A stretch of DNA of 58,533 bases from an uncultured Bacillota bacterium (GTDB lineage Bacteria > Bacillota_I > Bacilli_A > RF39 > UBA660), in assembly GCA_947168865.1 (NCBI GenBank), contig CAMVNN010000004.1, forward strand, positions 1 to 58,533, read 5' to 3'. This document shows, piece after piece, positions 1 to 8,164 of this stretch (the stretch's first letter is position 1; each line of letters starts with the position of its first letter). A model generated the notes under the pieces. That model was not told the DNA's origin. It was given only the letters and a program-made list of their open reading frames with translations, and made no database searches. The position numbers were made by a program, and so were the translations under genes.

Positions 1-64
1 TTTTTTTCAAAACTGTTTTTTTTATTTAATGTCTACTCTAAGGGGTGCAGTTCATAATCCGTTT

Positions 65-496
65 TTATTTTGTCCTTCCCATTAAATAATCAAGTGATAC
101 TTTATATTTCTTACAAATTTGAACAGCAAAAGCTGTAAGTATCAAAGTTTTACCAGATTCATATGCACTAATAGTTGATTGTGAAGTATTAAGTAATTCT
201 GCCAATTCTATCTGAGTAACTCCATTATTATTTCGAATTTCCTTAATACGTTTACCAATTTCTATAGGATTTAGCTCAATATTTTCTACTTTCCTATTTT
301 CTTTAGTTAAACCAAGAATATAATCTGCTGAAACATTAAAATAATTACAAACCATATTTAACTTTCTGAGAGGTATCGTTTCTTTACCAGTTTCCCACCT
401 TGAATAATTTGATTGAGTAACTTCTAAAATAGTACCCATATCATTTTGCAATAAATCAGCATCTTCTCTCAAATTAATTAATCTATCTAAATTCAT
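65..496 (-). CDS. Double-HTH XRE-family transcriptional regulator
   Basis: The 143-residue protein has two Cro/C1-type helix-turn-helix domains in tandem. The first spans about residues 1-65 (ending VSADYILGLT) and the second about 76-143 (IGKRIKEIRNNNGVTQIELAELL, ending VSLDYLMGRTK). Each contains the usual Q-x-x-x-S-x-x-E core (TQSNYSRWETG and TSQSTISAYESG). The start is the ATG at 496, preceded by GGTGAAATTG; an in-frame ATG at 541 has no ribosome binding site. It is divergent from the small gene at 591, so it may regulate that shared intergenic region. A DNA-binding role follows from the family; the target is unknown. Confidence 0.88.
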   Translation of the reverse strand: MNLDRLINLREDADLLQNDMGTILEVTQSNYSRWETGKETIPLRKLNMVCNYFNVSADYILGLTKENRKVENIELNPIEIGKRIKEIRNNNGVTQIELAELLNTSQSTISAYESGKTLILTAFAVQICKKYKVSLDYLMGRTK

Positions 497-566
497 CAAT
501 TTCACCAAGATAATTGTCACATTAAAACTTAAAAATAACATTTTAAATGCAGAAATACGATATTTG

Positions 567-600
567 TTGTATAATTATATTGGTGATATTATGATTACTA
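567..600 (+). promoter_or_regulatory. Short-leader promoter (TATAAT then GGTGATA then ATG)
   Basis: The extended -10 TTGTATAAT is followed after only about 7 bases by GGTGATATT and the ATG. Transcription starting the usual 6-7 bases after the -10 would begin at the GGTGAT ribosome binding site, giving a leader of about 10 nt. Similar arrangements recur across this window. Confidence 0.55.
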
Positions 601-752
601 TTATTGAAGATATTCAAATACTAGAATATAAAATTAAGAAATTGTACGAATTAAAATATCAATCTCCTTCTAAAAGAATAGATGATTTAATAAAAAAATA
701 TGATGATCAATTACTTCAAAAATATAAGGAATTAGAGCAAATAAAAAAATAG
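591..752 (+). CDS. Small charged coiled-coil-like protein
   Basis: The 53-residue product is rich in Lys, Glu and Leu/Ile (for example ILEYKIKKLYELKYQ) and looks like one helical hairpin or coiled coil. I recognise no family. The ATG at 591 is chosen because GGTGATATT precedes it and a TATAAT box lies at about 570; the in-frame ATG at 564 would lie upstream of the likely transcription start. Its TAG stop lies in the left arm of a terminator shared with the convergent CDF gene. It is divergent from the double-HTH regulator and may be controlled by it (inference). Confidence 0.6.
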   Translation: MITIIEDIQILEYKIKKLYELKYQSPSKRIDDLIKKYDDQLLQKYKELEQIKK

Positions 753-767
753 ATAAAATCTATTTTT
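745..767. terminator. Bidirectional terminator holding both stop codons
   Basis: Arms AAAAATAGAT and ATCTATTTTT with a three-base loop. The TAG of the plus-strand gene (750-752) and the TAG of the minus-strand CDF gene (760-762) are inside the stem; T-runs occur on both strands. Confidence 0.8.
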
Positions 768-1620
768 CTTTTGGGTTAACATGTACCATACAATGTTTAC
801 AATTTGGAAATTTCTTCTCGACTTTCTTATGAATGTCTTCAGCTATTTCATGAGCTTCAATTAAAGACATCTTAGAATCAACACCTATTTCTAAGTCGAC
901 ATACATTTTTGAGCCAAATAATCTAGTCTTTAAGTCATCAATACTTAGGACTTTTTTATTTGCCAAAATGATTTCTTTTATGCGGTTTTCATCTTCAACA
1001 CTACAAGCAGTATCTAACATTTTACTCAAAGCATCTTTTAAGATATCATAAGCTACTTTGATAATAAAAATGGCAATTACAACACTTGCTAAAAGATCAA
1101 AAAACTTTAAACCGAACATAGAACCTGTTATTCCGATTAAGGCTCCAATACTAGATAATGAATCGCTTCTATGGTGCCAAGCATCAGCTAAAAGTGCACC
1201 AGAATTTATTTTAAGAGCTACTTTTTTAGTATATCTATACATCCACTCTTTAATTAAAATCGATATTATTGCTGCTAATAATGCAATAATGCTCGGTGTT
1301 TTAACATTATTTGAATTTATATTTTGAATACCAAGTATTCCTATTTTAGCACCTACTGCGGCCAAAAAAACGGCTAAAATAATTGCAGCTATGCATTCAA
1401 ATCTTTCGTGTCCATATGGATGCTCACGATCGGATTTTTTATTTGCAATATATATTCCAATCATTACGACAAATGTTGATAACACATCCGAAGCTGAATG
1501 AATAGCATCACTTATCATTGAAGCAGATGATCCAATGATTCCAGCAATTAATTTTAATATCGTAAGTACAAAATTAGCAATTATGCTTATAATTGAGACA
1601 CGAAAAGCTTCTTTTTTCAT
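760..1620 (-). CDS. Cation diffusion facilitator (CDF) metal efflux transporter
   Basis: The 286-residue protein is a typical CDF antiporter exporting divalent metals (Zn, Fe or Mn) across the cytoplasmic membrane. About six membrane segments fill residues 8-205. The metal-site motifs are visible: D38-x-x-H41-x-x-x-D45 in helix 2 (SDAIHSASD) and DAWHHRSD around residues 144-152 in helix 5. The cytoplasmic C-terminal ferredoxin-like domain (about 208-286) ends with a His/Cys cluster (CKHCMVHVN). GAGGTGAATAT precedes the ATG, with TATAAT just upstream. The metal specificity cannot be read from sequence. Confidence 0.95.
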   Translation of the reverse strand: MKKEAFRVSIISIIANFVLTILKLIAGIIGSSASMISDAIHSASDVLSTFVVMIGIYIANKKSDREHPYGHERFECIAAIILAVFLAAVGAKIGILGIQNINSNNVKTPSIIALLAAIISILIKEWMYRYTKKVALKINSGALLADAWHHRSDSLSSIGALIGITGSMFGLKFFDLLASVVIAIFIIKVAYDILKDALSKMLDTACSVEDENRIKEIILANKKVLSIDDLKTRLFGSKMYVDLEIGVDSKMSLIEAHEIAEDIHKKVEKKFPNCKHCMVHVNPKEK

Positions 1621-1652
1621 ATATTCACCTCATTATAGAATATTTTATTCTT

Positions 1653-2348
1653 TTACTTGAGTTTGTTACCTAATTTTGTTTTAGCAATTAATTTATCTAA
1701 TAATACTTCAATTTTTTTCACTTTGTTTTCAACATATTTACCTATATTAGTAAATTTATCAATTAAAACTGCAACAGCAAATAAAGCAACAGCAGCATAA
1801 ACATCCCATATTACATGTTGCTTAATAAATAAAGTAGAAGCAACAATACCAAATGATGAAAGTGTTATTAATAACTTGTAATACCATTTCATCTCTTTTG
1901 CTCTAAGAGACGTGTAAATAAATATAAAACTCAATGTACAATGCATACTAGGTAGACAACAAAGATTAGGTTCGTCAGTAAAATAGATGAATCTTACAAG
2001 ATATGTAAATATTGATTTATATTCATCTAAATTTACTCCATGATCAATAGTAGTTGGATAAAATATAAATATTAGACCTCCAATTACTATACATATTACA
2101 GTAAGAGTTACATATTTTAGAAAGTATTTTCTATCCATACGATTCAAAACAAAAGGAATTACTAATAAGAATAAAAACCATAGATAATAAAAACATGCAA
2201 AAAAAGGAATAAATGGTAAATTATTATCAAATTCACTAGATAATACTGTAACTTCTAATGGTGAGAGTTTACACAAAAAATAAATTATACTCTCAAAAGC
2301 TATTGGTATAAGTGCAAAAATTAAGGCTTTAACATCTTCTTTTTTCAT
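1653..2348 (-). CDS. PAP2-superfamily membrane phosphatase / phosphotransferase
   Basis: The 231-residue protein has about six membrane segments and the two PAP2 signatures: LPSMHC near the middle and KQHVIWDV near the C-terminus, with the catalytic His in the latter. The arrangement resembles the inositolphosphotransferase-like (Aur1/Ipt1-type) branch of PAP2 proteins, which act on lipid phosphates or transfer phospho head groups. The start is the ATG at 2348 with AAAGGAG five bases upstream; the longer reading from 2369 lacks a ribosome binding site. The substrate is unknown; undecaprenyl or glycerolipid phosphate is plausible. Confidence 0.82.
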   Translation of the reverse strand: MKKEDVKALIFALIPIAFESIIYFLCKLSPLEVTVLSSEFDNNLPFIPFFACFYYLWFLFLLVIPFVLNRMDRKYFLKYVTLTVICIVIGGLIFIFYPTTIDHGVNLDEYKSIFTYLVRFIYFTDEPNLCCLPSMHCTLSFIFIYTSLRAKEMKWYYKLLITLSSFGIVASTLFIKQHVIWDVYAAVALFAVAVLIDKFTNIGKYVENKVKKIEVLLDKLIAKTKLGNKLK

Positions 2349-2369
2349 AAATTCTCCTTTAATACCCAA

Positions 2370-2396
2370 AAAAATAGATTTTAAAAATCTATTTTT
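2370..2396 (-). terminator. Rho-independent terminator overlapping the upstream stop codon
   Basis: Almost perfect A/T-rich inverted repeat (AAAAATAGATTTT with AAAATCTATTTTT) followed by T residues on the minus strand. The TAG of the 139-residue gene (2389-2391) lies in the stem. Confidence 0.75.
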
Positions 2397-2808
2397 GAAT
2401 TAGATTAAGTAAATTAATCTTGAATATATCTTTCTCTGCATGTTCTTTAGATACCATAACACCCTTATAAGTTACTAACTCAGATTGATGTCCTTCTCCT
2501 AAGATATCCTCTGGAGAAATTGTATCTAACATAACAATTCGATCATTCAAATAAACAATATAATGTAATTTAATATCATCATGAACTTTTGCAAACATTG
2601 GATCTGTTGGCAACTTAAGCTCGTATGTTTCAGTACCATTTTGTTGATTTTTAGAAACTAACTCTCCTAAGAAATTACCTTCTTTTAAAGCTGGATAATA
2701 TTCAAAATATAGTTTCTTATAAGCTAACATATTATACTTTTTAAGCGAGCGTTCAATTTTCTTAAATTCATTCTCGTTTATATAGTCGAATAAGTAAATC
2801 CCTTTCAT
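2389..2808 (-). CDS. Hypothetical protein, 139 residues
   Basis: I do not recognise the family. The protein is soluble, with no signal peptide or membrane segment, and mixes alpha and beta patterns. An N-terminal half (IYLFDYINENEFKKIERSL) is followed by a possible small beta domain (LHYIVYLNDRIVML). The start is supported by GGGGGTAAAAAG before the ATG and TATAAT about 30 bases upstream. It is flanked by its own promoter and terminator, so it is probably monocistronic. Confidence 0.7.
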   Translation of the reverse strand: MKGIYLFDYINENEFKKIERSLKKYNMLAYKKLYFEYYPALKEGNFLGELVSKNQQNGTETYELKLPTDPMFAKVHDDIKLHYIVYLNDRIVMLDTISPEDILGEGHQSELVTYKGVMVSKEHAEKDIFKINLLNLIQK

Positions 2809-2870
2809 CTTTTTACCCCCACTACTCTATTTTAATTATATCTTTTAATGACTAAAATGTCAAACAAGAA

Positions 2871-2890
2871 AAGGTAGACGAATCTACCTT
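2871..2890 (-). terminator. Terminator with TTCG tetraloop
   Basis: Perfect 8-bp stem AAGGTAGA/TCTACCTT closed by TTCG on the minus strand, followed by TTCTTGTTT. It overlaps the stop of the 348-residue gene. Confidence 0.8.
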
Positions 2891-3935
2891 ATTTAGCTAC
2901 CTTTTCTGACTTAATAATAGTACATCCCTTACTCATATGTGCATCATCATTATACTTGGTGCTCCACTCTGTATAAGTTGTTGTGTTACTCTTTAACGTC
3001 TTATAACGATAATAAGTAACGGCAGTTGTTTGCCAATCATATACATCAACAGTATTATAAGTTGTTACTGGAACTTCCTGAGTTACAGTTTTTGGATTTG
3101 AAACTTTACATTCATATAAAGTATATCCTGTTCTTGGAAGTGTAATACAATTTGTTGCACTTGATGGTTTTGTATTAACATAACGAACTGTTTCTTCAAC
3201 ATTTTGAGTTGTTGATACAGTTTGATAAGTTGTTACAGGTTCTTGCTTAGTACCAACTTTTACATATTTATTTTCATATTCAACCTTAGTTTCAACTACA
3301 CGAGTGCTTGAATTACTTACATAATTTGTTGACCAATTAGACCAACTAGAATAACTTGTACTTGTCTTTGGACAACTATACAAATATCTATAATAGTAAT
3401 TTGTTTTATCCGGATTAATTGGTTCTTCTTTTTCATCAGATCCCTTATCAGGAGTTGGTGTTGGTGTTACATTCTTATCTGGAGTTGAACACTTACCTTT
3501 AAAATCATTGCAACCTAACGTTGTTACGATATAATCAGATTCATCACCACAAGATAAGTATGATTTCATCTCATAATCAGAATCATTTGTCTTTGTTAAT
3601 TGAACATATGATTTATCATTATCACATGTTTTACCTTTTTTATCTTTAAGCTCTAAAAGCATTTTTTTACCAACTAATTCACCTAGAGTAATACTAACTG
3701 AATCACCGTTATTCTTTGGTAAAGTTGCTGAATAATAGTATGCTCTACCAGCATTTTGTAAAACTCTCAAGTTATGTCCAAAAAACTCACTTAAAAGGAC
3801 TTCATTATTACCACCAGATATTCCTTTTATATCTTTTTTAGTTGGGAATATCCATATTAATACACATATAACAAGAATTATTAATAATATTGTTACAACT
3901 ATTCCTCTTATTGAAGTTTCTCTACTTTCGTACAT
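2889..3935 (-). CDS. Membrane-anchored extracellular protein with internal repeats
   Basis: The 348-residue protein has a short charged N-terminus, one membrane segment (about 12-30, VVTILLIILVICVLIWIFP) and a long extracellular part rich in Thr, Ser and Tyr. There is a Pro/Thr linker near 155-170. Two related segments are visible: YYRYLYS...SYSSWSNWSTNY near 180-205 and YYRYKTLKS...TYTEWSTKYND at the C-terminus. Several Cys could form disulfides. No LPXTG or catalytic motif is seen. The family is unknown to me; a surface role is inferred from topology. Confidence 0.75.
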   Translation of the reverse strand: MYESRETSIRGIVVTILLIILVICVLIWIFPTKKDIKGISGGNNEVLLSEFFGHNLRVLQNAGRAYYYSATLPKNNGDSVSITLGELVGKKMLLELKDKKGKTCDNDKSYVQLTKTNDSDYEMKSYLSCGDESDYIVTTLGCNDFKGKCSTPDKNVTPTPTPDKGSDEKEEPINPDKTNYYYRYLYSCPKTSTSYSSWSNWSTNYVSNSSTRVVETKVEYENKYVKVGTKQEPVTTYQTVSTTQNVEETVRYVNTKPSSATNCITLPRTGYTLYECKVSNPKTVTQEVPVTTYNTVDVYDWQTTAVTYYRYKTLKSNTTTYTEWSTKYNDDAHMSKGCTIIKSEKVAK

Positions 3936-3963
3936 TTCTCATTTCCCCCTTAACTCGCGCCTT

Positions 3964-3991
3964 ATTATAGCATTAATTTTTTATTTGTCAA
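3964..3991 (-). promoter_or_regulatory. Sigma-A promoter for the 348-residue surface protein
   Basis: On the minus strand TTGACA (3986-3991) is separated by 16 bases from TATAAT (3964-3969), which has an extended TGC in front. The GGGGGA ribosome binding site and ATG follow. Confidence 0.8.
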
Positions 3992-4038
3992 ATTGAAAAA
4001 AACCCTTTATGTAATGGCTTATTTTAGCATTCACATCT

Positions 4039-4311
4039 TTAATTGTCAATATTTATCTCAACAATTGTGCATCCATTATTATTGTAATATGTTTTAAATT
4101 CCTTAACTAACTTATTTTTCCTAAGTGTTTCACTTGTTTCTTTGAATAAAATACCTGATCCTATTCCATGAATAATAACAAAAATATTGTTCTTAAGCAC
4201 ATAATTTTCTTTAACAAAATCATTTATCATAATATGAGCTGAAATTCTATCATAACCATGAAGATCCAGTGTTGGAAGATTATCAATAAAAATAACATCA
4301 TTCAAAGTCAT
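4039..4311 (-). CDS. Smr-domain protein
   Basis: The 90-residue protein is essentially a stand-alone Smr domain, as found at the C-terminus of MutS2. LDLHG (TLDLHGYDR) and IHGIGSGIL match the two conserved motifs. Smr domains bind or nick DNA or RNA. Its start overlaps the end of the PfkB-like gene by 14 bases, so the two are translated together. The link to a sugar kinase is probably only transcriptional. Confidence 0.85.
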   Translation of the reverse strand: MTLNDVIFIDNLPTLDLHGYDRISAHIMINDFVKENYVLKNNIFVIIHGIGSGILFKETSETLRKNKLVKEFKTYYNNNGCTIVEINIDN

Positions 4312-5197
4312 GTATATACATTCTCATTTCTTCTTTAGTCGCGACTGAATTTCTGCCACCAATTCGTTTGACCGATATTCCACCAGCTACTGTTGCTATT
4401 GTTAAAACTGTATTCAAGTTATAGCACTTACTAATTCCATATGTAAATGCCCCATGAAATAAGTCTCCTGCTCCAGTTGAATCTAAAGCATCAACTTTTA
4501 AAGCATCCATGATGCCAATACTTCCTTCATACTTATATAGGGCACCCTTATCTTCTAAAGTTACAACAATAATTCCTTGGAATTCTCTTTCAAGATTATG
4601 ATATAAGTCAATGATTGTTTGTTCATTATTATAGTCAATTGTTACTCCTGAAACTGCTTCGGCAAATTCCTTTGAGCAGACAACATAATTAACTCTTTTA
4701 GCAAGATCAATTACTTCTTTTCTAGGACTTCCAGCATCAATAATACTGATTGCATTCGGATACCTTTCAAGTAGTCGCTTAGATTCATCAAATTCATGAG
4801 CATCAATCAAAATTATATCTGGATCAAAATCAAGATTTAAAGGCTTCATATGATCTTCGTTTTCACGATAACTCAAGATTGTTCTAGAAGAATTAGAAAT
4901 ATTATTGATAATAATACTATTACTTGTTTTATATCCATGTCTTACTTCTAAATACTTAGTATTTACATTAACTGATTTAAATTCCTCAACTATTCTTTTA
5001 CCATATGGATCATCTCCAACCAAACCAGCAATATAAACTTCGCTTCCCCATTTACCAAGTAAATATGCCGCATTGCTAGCAGGTCCTCCACCACATTCTA
5101 CTCTTTCATTAACACGCATTTTTTTATTTTCAATTAAAAATTCCTTAACTGGAAATGTTATGTCATAACTAATATGACCTATACATAGTATTTTCAT
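4298..5197 (-). CDS. PfkB-family carbohydrate kinase (ribokinase-like)
   Basis: The 299-residue kinase has the N-terminal glycine motif CGGGPASNAA and the C-terminal signature DALDSTGAGDLFHGAF, whose Asp is the catalytic base and whose GAGD forms the anion hole. It phosphorylates a sugar or nucleoside with ATP in the cytoplasm; the substrate cannot be assigned. The ATG at 5197 follows GGTGAATATA; the in-frame ATG at 5233 has no such site. It overlaps the Smr gene downstream. Confidence 0.9.
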   Translation of the reverse strand: MKILCIGHISYDITFPVKEFLIENKKMRVNERVECGGGPASNAAYLLGKWGSEVYIAGLVGDDPYGKRIVEEFKSVNVNTKYLEVRHGYKTSNSIIINNISNSSRTILSYRENEDHMKPLNLDFDPDIILIDAHEFDESKRLLERYPNAISIIDAGSPRKEVIDLAKRVNYVVCSKEFAEAVSGVTIDYNNEQTIIDLYHNLEREFQGIIVVTLEDKGALYKYEGSIGIMDALKVDALDSTGAGDLFHGAFTYGISKCYNLNTVLTIATVAGGISVKRIGGRNSVATKEEMRMYIHDFE

Positions 5198-5241
5198 TAT
5201 ATTCACCATATATATTATCTCATATTTAAGCAATAAAAAAA

Positions 5242-5255
5242 AGAGTTTTCACTCT
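5242..5255 (-). terminator. Terminator AGAGT-GAAA-ACTCT
   Basis: Five-bp stem with a GAAA loop followed by eight T residues on the minus strand. It overlaps the TAG of the 112-residue membrane protein gene. Confidence 0.75.
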
Positions 5256-5592
5256 AATTATGCTTTCCTATAACAACTTCTAAAAAAAGATAAGAAACTG
5301 TAAAGAAAGAAAATCCAAATAATAAAAATTGAAAAATAGTATTGATTAAAACATTCAAAACGACATTGTCTAAAAGTTCCATATAAATTCCTGTATAACA
5401 AGGTGAATATAAAGCAAGAATCAAAAATACATAGTTAAATCCAGCTAACATAAGACCAAAGACAATACTAGGATAAATATACTTATAGTATTTTGGTTCC
5501 TTAATTGTTTGTTTTTTTGTATCTTTACTTATTTTTTTAACTATTTTGTTATTATTCTTGGTAGCTGTTTTTTTCTTTTCAACATTTTTCAT
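5254..5592 (-). CDS. Small two-TM membrane protein with Lys-rich N-terminus
   Basis: The 112-residue product has a strongly basic first 35 residues (KKKTATKNNNKIVKKISK) and two hydrophobic segments (about 43-65 and 80-108). No family is recognised. The ATG at 5592 is preferred over the one at 5601, because AGGTGA directly abuts the latter and would leave no spacing. The gene follows a possible 38-residue membrane peptide gene by 29 bases and may be co-transcribed with it. Confidence 0.65.
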   Translation of the reverse strand: MKNVEKKKTATKNNNKIVKKISKDTKKQTIKEPKYYKYIYPSIVFGLMLAGFNYVFLILALYSPCYTGIYMELLDNVVLNVLINTIFQFLLFGFSFFTVSYLFLEVVIGKHN

Positions 5593-5621
5593 ACCATTCA
5601 CCTATTATTAATATATCATTT

Positions 5622-5738
5622 TTAATGTTCTTTTTCAATCATTTTTTCTTCTTCCTTGTCACATAAACTGGCCATTCTTAAAGAACACCAGATAAAAAAT
5701 GTTAAGGCAAGTATTAAAAAAAGGAATATTATTAACAA
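5622..5738 (-). CDS. Possible 38-residue single-TM peptide, TTG start
   Basis: Reading from TTG at 5738 gives one hydrophobic segment (LLIIFLFLILALTFFIWC) followed by a charged tail ending CDKEEEKMIEKEH, then TAA. GGTGAT lies 4 bases before the TTG, matching the ribosome binding site style of its neighbours. The composition is that of a real membrane peptide rather than random sequence. No ATG start is available in this frame, which lowers confidence. Confidence 0.45.
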   Translation of the reverse strand: MLIIFLFLILALTFFIWCSLRMASLCDKEEEKMIEKEH

Positions 5739-5785
5739 ATGTATCACCCATTAATTAATATACCTTTTTTTATATAATTATTCCT

Positions 5786-6361
5786 TTATTTATTTTCAAT
5801 TTTGTGAATCATTAAAAGTGGTTTACTTACATAGTAGTCACGATTCATTATATTTGGCACATAGTTATCCAAAATACTCTTTAATTCAGCCGATGTGGTT
5901 CCATTTTGATAATTCAAGTGATGTCCATGTATTTCTACAAAAACGCCTAAGTCTTTTATAATAGAAACACATATTTTGTTTGTTGCATTGGCATATTCAA
6001 CCAAATTTTGATTCAATGCAAAATATTTTTTATAACCAAGCGCTTCTAAAAAGCGAAGTCCTTGATCTAAATCAACTAAATCAACTCGAACACTGGATTT
6101 TTTAAGTGTTGCTGTTAGAACATCATATGATGATCTTTTATATATATATCCTTTAAATTCATTTTGAATATCTCTTATTATGATTGTTTTAGAAAGTTTT
6201 TCAAAATCAGCAAGATCGGATATATCTTCATCATTTTTAATCATGAATAAGTCATGTTGATATTTTTGACTTATACGATTTAACCCTTTTTCAGTTAAAA
6301 CTTTATCTAATTCTTCATATGACATATTTACTTGTACTGTTAGTTGCAATTCATCAATCAT
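5786..6361 (-). CDS. CYTH-like domain protein (divergent)
   Basis: The 191-residue protein has features of the CYTH fold (class IV adenylate cyclase / triphosphatase superfamily): an N-terminal strand with alternating residues (IDELQLTVQV), a mid-protein TATLKKS segment and a C-terminal VSIIKDLGVFVEIHG, resembling the D-x-x-x-x-L-G-x-F-x-E-I-E motif. The classic ExExK at the N-terminus is degenerate (D-E-L-Q-L-T), so triphosphatase activity is doubtful. The ATG at 6361 follows GGTGATAAA; the ORF is open upstream but its first 50 residues would lie in the promoter region. Divergent from the DUF1846 gene. Confidence 0.55.
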   Translation of the reverse strand: MIDELQLTVQVNMSYEELDKVLTEKGLNRISQKYQHDLFMIKNDEDISDLADFEKLSKTIIIRDIQNEFKGYIYKRSSYDVLTATLKKSSVRVDLVDLDQGLRFLEALGYKKYFALNQNLVEYANATNKICVSIIKDLGVFVEIHGHHLNYQNGTTSAELKSILDNYVPNIMNRDYYVSKPLLMIHKIENK

Positions 6362-6469
6362 TTTATCACCATATTCATTATAACAAAAAGTGAAAAATAT
6401 TACATATTTTTTTATTAAATATCTCTTTTTTTTGCTATAATTATTTTGTATAGTATTTTGGAGGTAGAG
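6362..6469. promoter_or_regulatory. Divergent promoter region between the CYTH-like and DUF1846 genes
   Basis: Minus strand: TGTTATAAT followed by GAATATGGTGATAAA and the ATG. Plus strand: TATAAT at 6436-6441 and GGAGG at about 6460 in front of the DUF1846 ATG at 6470. Confidence 0.65.
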
Positions 6470-7939
6470 ATGAAAATAGGATTTGACAACAAAAAATACG
6501 TGAAAATTCAAAGTGAGAATATCAGAAAACGATTTAGTTTATTTGATAAACTTTATTTAGAAGTTGGTGGAAAACTTTTTGATGATAATCATGCTGCAAG
6601 AGTATTGCCTGGTTTTAGACCTGATTCTAAAATAAATATGTTTAAAGAATTAAAAAAGGATATGGAAATTATCTTCTGTATCAATGCTAACGACATTGAA
6701 AGAAATAAAACTCGTGCTGAGTATGGAATTACATATGATACTGAAGTATTGAGGTTAATTGACAACTTAAGGAAACAAAAATTTGAAATTAACAGTGTTG
6801 TTATCACTTTATACAACAATCAAGCTAGTGTTGATAAATTCATCAAAAAGTTAGCTGCCTATAATATCAAAACATACATTCACAAATTCACGAAAGGTTA
6901 TCCAACTGATGTTGATACAATCGTAAGTGATGAAGGATATGGAGCTAATCCTTATATTGAGACAACAAAACCCCTAGTTTTAGTCAACGCTCCTGGTCCT
7001 GGCAGTGGAAAACTCGCGACTTGTTTGTCACAACTATATCATGAACATAAACGTGGTATAAATGCTGGTTATGCTAAATTCGAGACATTTCCTGTATGGA
7101 ATTTACCACTTAAACATCCTGTTAATATTGCTTATGAAGCTGCTACTGCTGATTTAAAAGATGTTAATATGATTGATCCATTTCATCTAAGTCAATATGG
7201 CAAAACAGCTATTAACTATAATCGTGATATCGAATTATTCCCTGTTTTAAAGACCATTTTATATCGTATAACTGGAAAAATAATCTATAATTCACCTACT
7301 GATATGGGTGTTAATATGATTGGAAGTTGTATTACAAATAACGAAGTAATTGAAGAAGCCGCAAAGAAAGAAATTGTAAGAAGATACTTCAATGAAATGG
7401 TAAATGCTAAAATTGGTCAAATAGATGCTAACGTTCCTCAAAGAATAAAAGTTCTTATGAATGAAATCGGAATTGATGAAAATTATCTAGATGTTGTTAA
7501 GCCTTCTTTAATAAAAAAAGAAAAAGAAAACAAACAAGTTGTTGCGATCAAATTACCAAATAATACAATAATAACAGGAAAAGAATCAAAACTTCTTTCA
7601 GCAGTATCAGCTATGATTATAAATTCAATCAAAGAATTAGCTAGAATTCCAGATAAGTTAAATTTACTTCCACCTACTTTAATAGAACCTATTTTAAAAA
7701 ATCGTCCTGGCGGATCAAAAGAGCCATTAAAATTATCAGAAGTTTTAGTTGCTTTAAGCATTTGCTCTGTAACTAATCCAACAGTTGAGAAAGCTTTATC
7801 TTGTATAAAAAAATTAGATAGTACTGATGCTCATTCGACATATATTTTACCTAATGACGAATTAAAAGCACTTAAGGCTTTAAACATCAATATTACATGT
7901 GAGCCTAAGTTCTATTCTGAAGATACATTTATATATTAA
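6470..7939 (+). CDS. DUF1846 family protein
   Basis: The 489-residue protein starts MKIGFDNKKYVKIQSENI and matches the DUF1846 (UPF0371) family at full length. A P-loop-like segment NAPGPGSGKLATCLSQLYHEH near residues 176-196 suggests nucleotide or phosphate binding. The family's reaction is not established to my knowledge. GGAGG stands six bases before the ATG at 6470; the in-frame ATG at 6446 has no ribosome binding site. The gene is alone on the plus strand and ends in a terminator shared with the convergent cold-shock-like gene. Confidence 0.9.
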   Translation: MKIGFDNKKYVKIQSENIRKRFSLFDKLYLEVGGKLFDDNHAARVLPGFRPDSKINMFKELKKDMEIIFCINANDIERNKTRAEYGITYDTEVLRLIDNLRKQKFEINSVVITLYNNQASVDKFIKKLAAYNIKTYIHKFTKGYPTDVDTIVSDEGYGANPYIETTKPLVLVNAPGPGSGKLATCLSQLYHEHKRGINAGYAKFETFPVWNLPLKHPVNIAYEAATADLKDVNMIDPFHLSQYGKTAINYNRDIELFPVLKTILYRITGKIIYNSPTDMGVNMIGSCITNNEVIEEAAKKEIVRRYFNEMVNAKIGQIDANVPQRIKVLMNEIGIDENYLDVVKPSLIKKEKENKQVVAIKLPNNTIITGKESKLLSAVSAMIINSIKELARIPDKLNLLPPTLIEPILKNRPGGSKEPLKLSEVLVALSICSVTNPTVEKALSCIKKLDSTDAHSTYILPNDELKALKALNINITCEPKFYSEDTFIY

Positions 7940-7968
7940 AAAGAATTATCATTTTGATAATTCTTTTT
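7938..7968. terminator. Bidirectional terminator
   Basis: AAAAAGAATTATC and GATAATTCTTTTT around an ATTTT loop, with T-runs both ways. It contains the TAA of DUF1846 and the TGA of the cold-shock-like gene. Confidence 0.85.
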
Positions 7969-8164
7969 TCTTAACAAATCTAGCTGTGAGCACCTGCTCT
8001 TTTTCAGGTAATTCTGGATAATATTCTGAAACAAATGTCACTTCATCACCAACTATCACATCTTTACCATCAATATCACTCTTACGAAATCTATATTCTT
8101 TTTCATCAGAAGAAATGATTCCATTCCAACTATTATATATTTTTACCTTGCCCGCTTTTAACAT
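7949..8164 (-). CDS. Cold-shock-domain-like small protein
   Basis: The 71-residue protein looks like one OB-fold: GKVKIYNSWNGIISSDEKEYRF resembles the GxVKWFN...GFI start of cold-shock proteins, and VGDEVTFVSEYYPE resembles the later strand. The canonical RNP motifs are degenerate, so RNA binding is not certain. GGAGGATAAAA precedes the ATG. Its first 32 bases overlap the end of the 1154-residue gene in another frame, so the two are translationally close and last in the galE transcription unit. It ends with TGA. Confidence 0.65.
   Translation of the reverse strand: MLKAGKVKIYNSWNGIISSDEKEYRFRKSDIDGKDVIVGDEVTFVSEYYPELPEKEQVLTARFVKKKELSK

Noticed and set aside
1058..1327. Plus-strand 89-residue frame opposite the CDF gene
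   Set aside because: Shadow of a well-conserved transporter gene, without a ribosome binding site.
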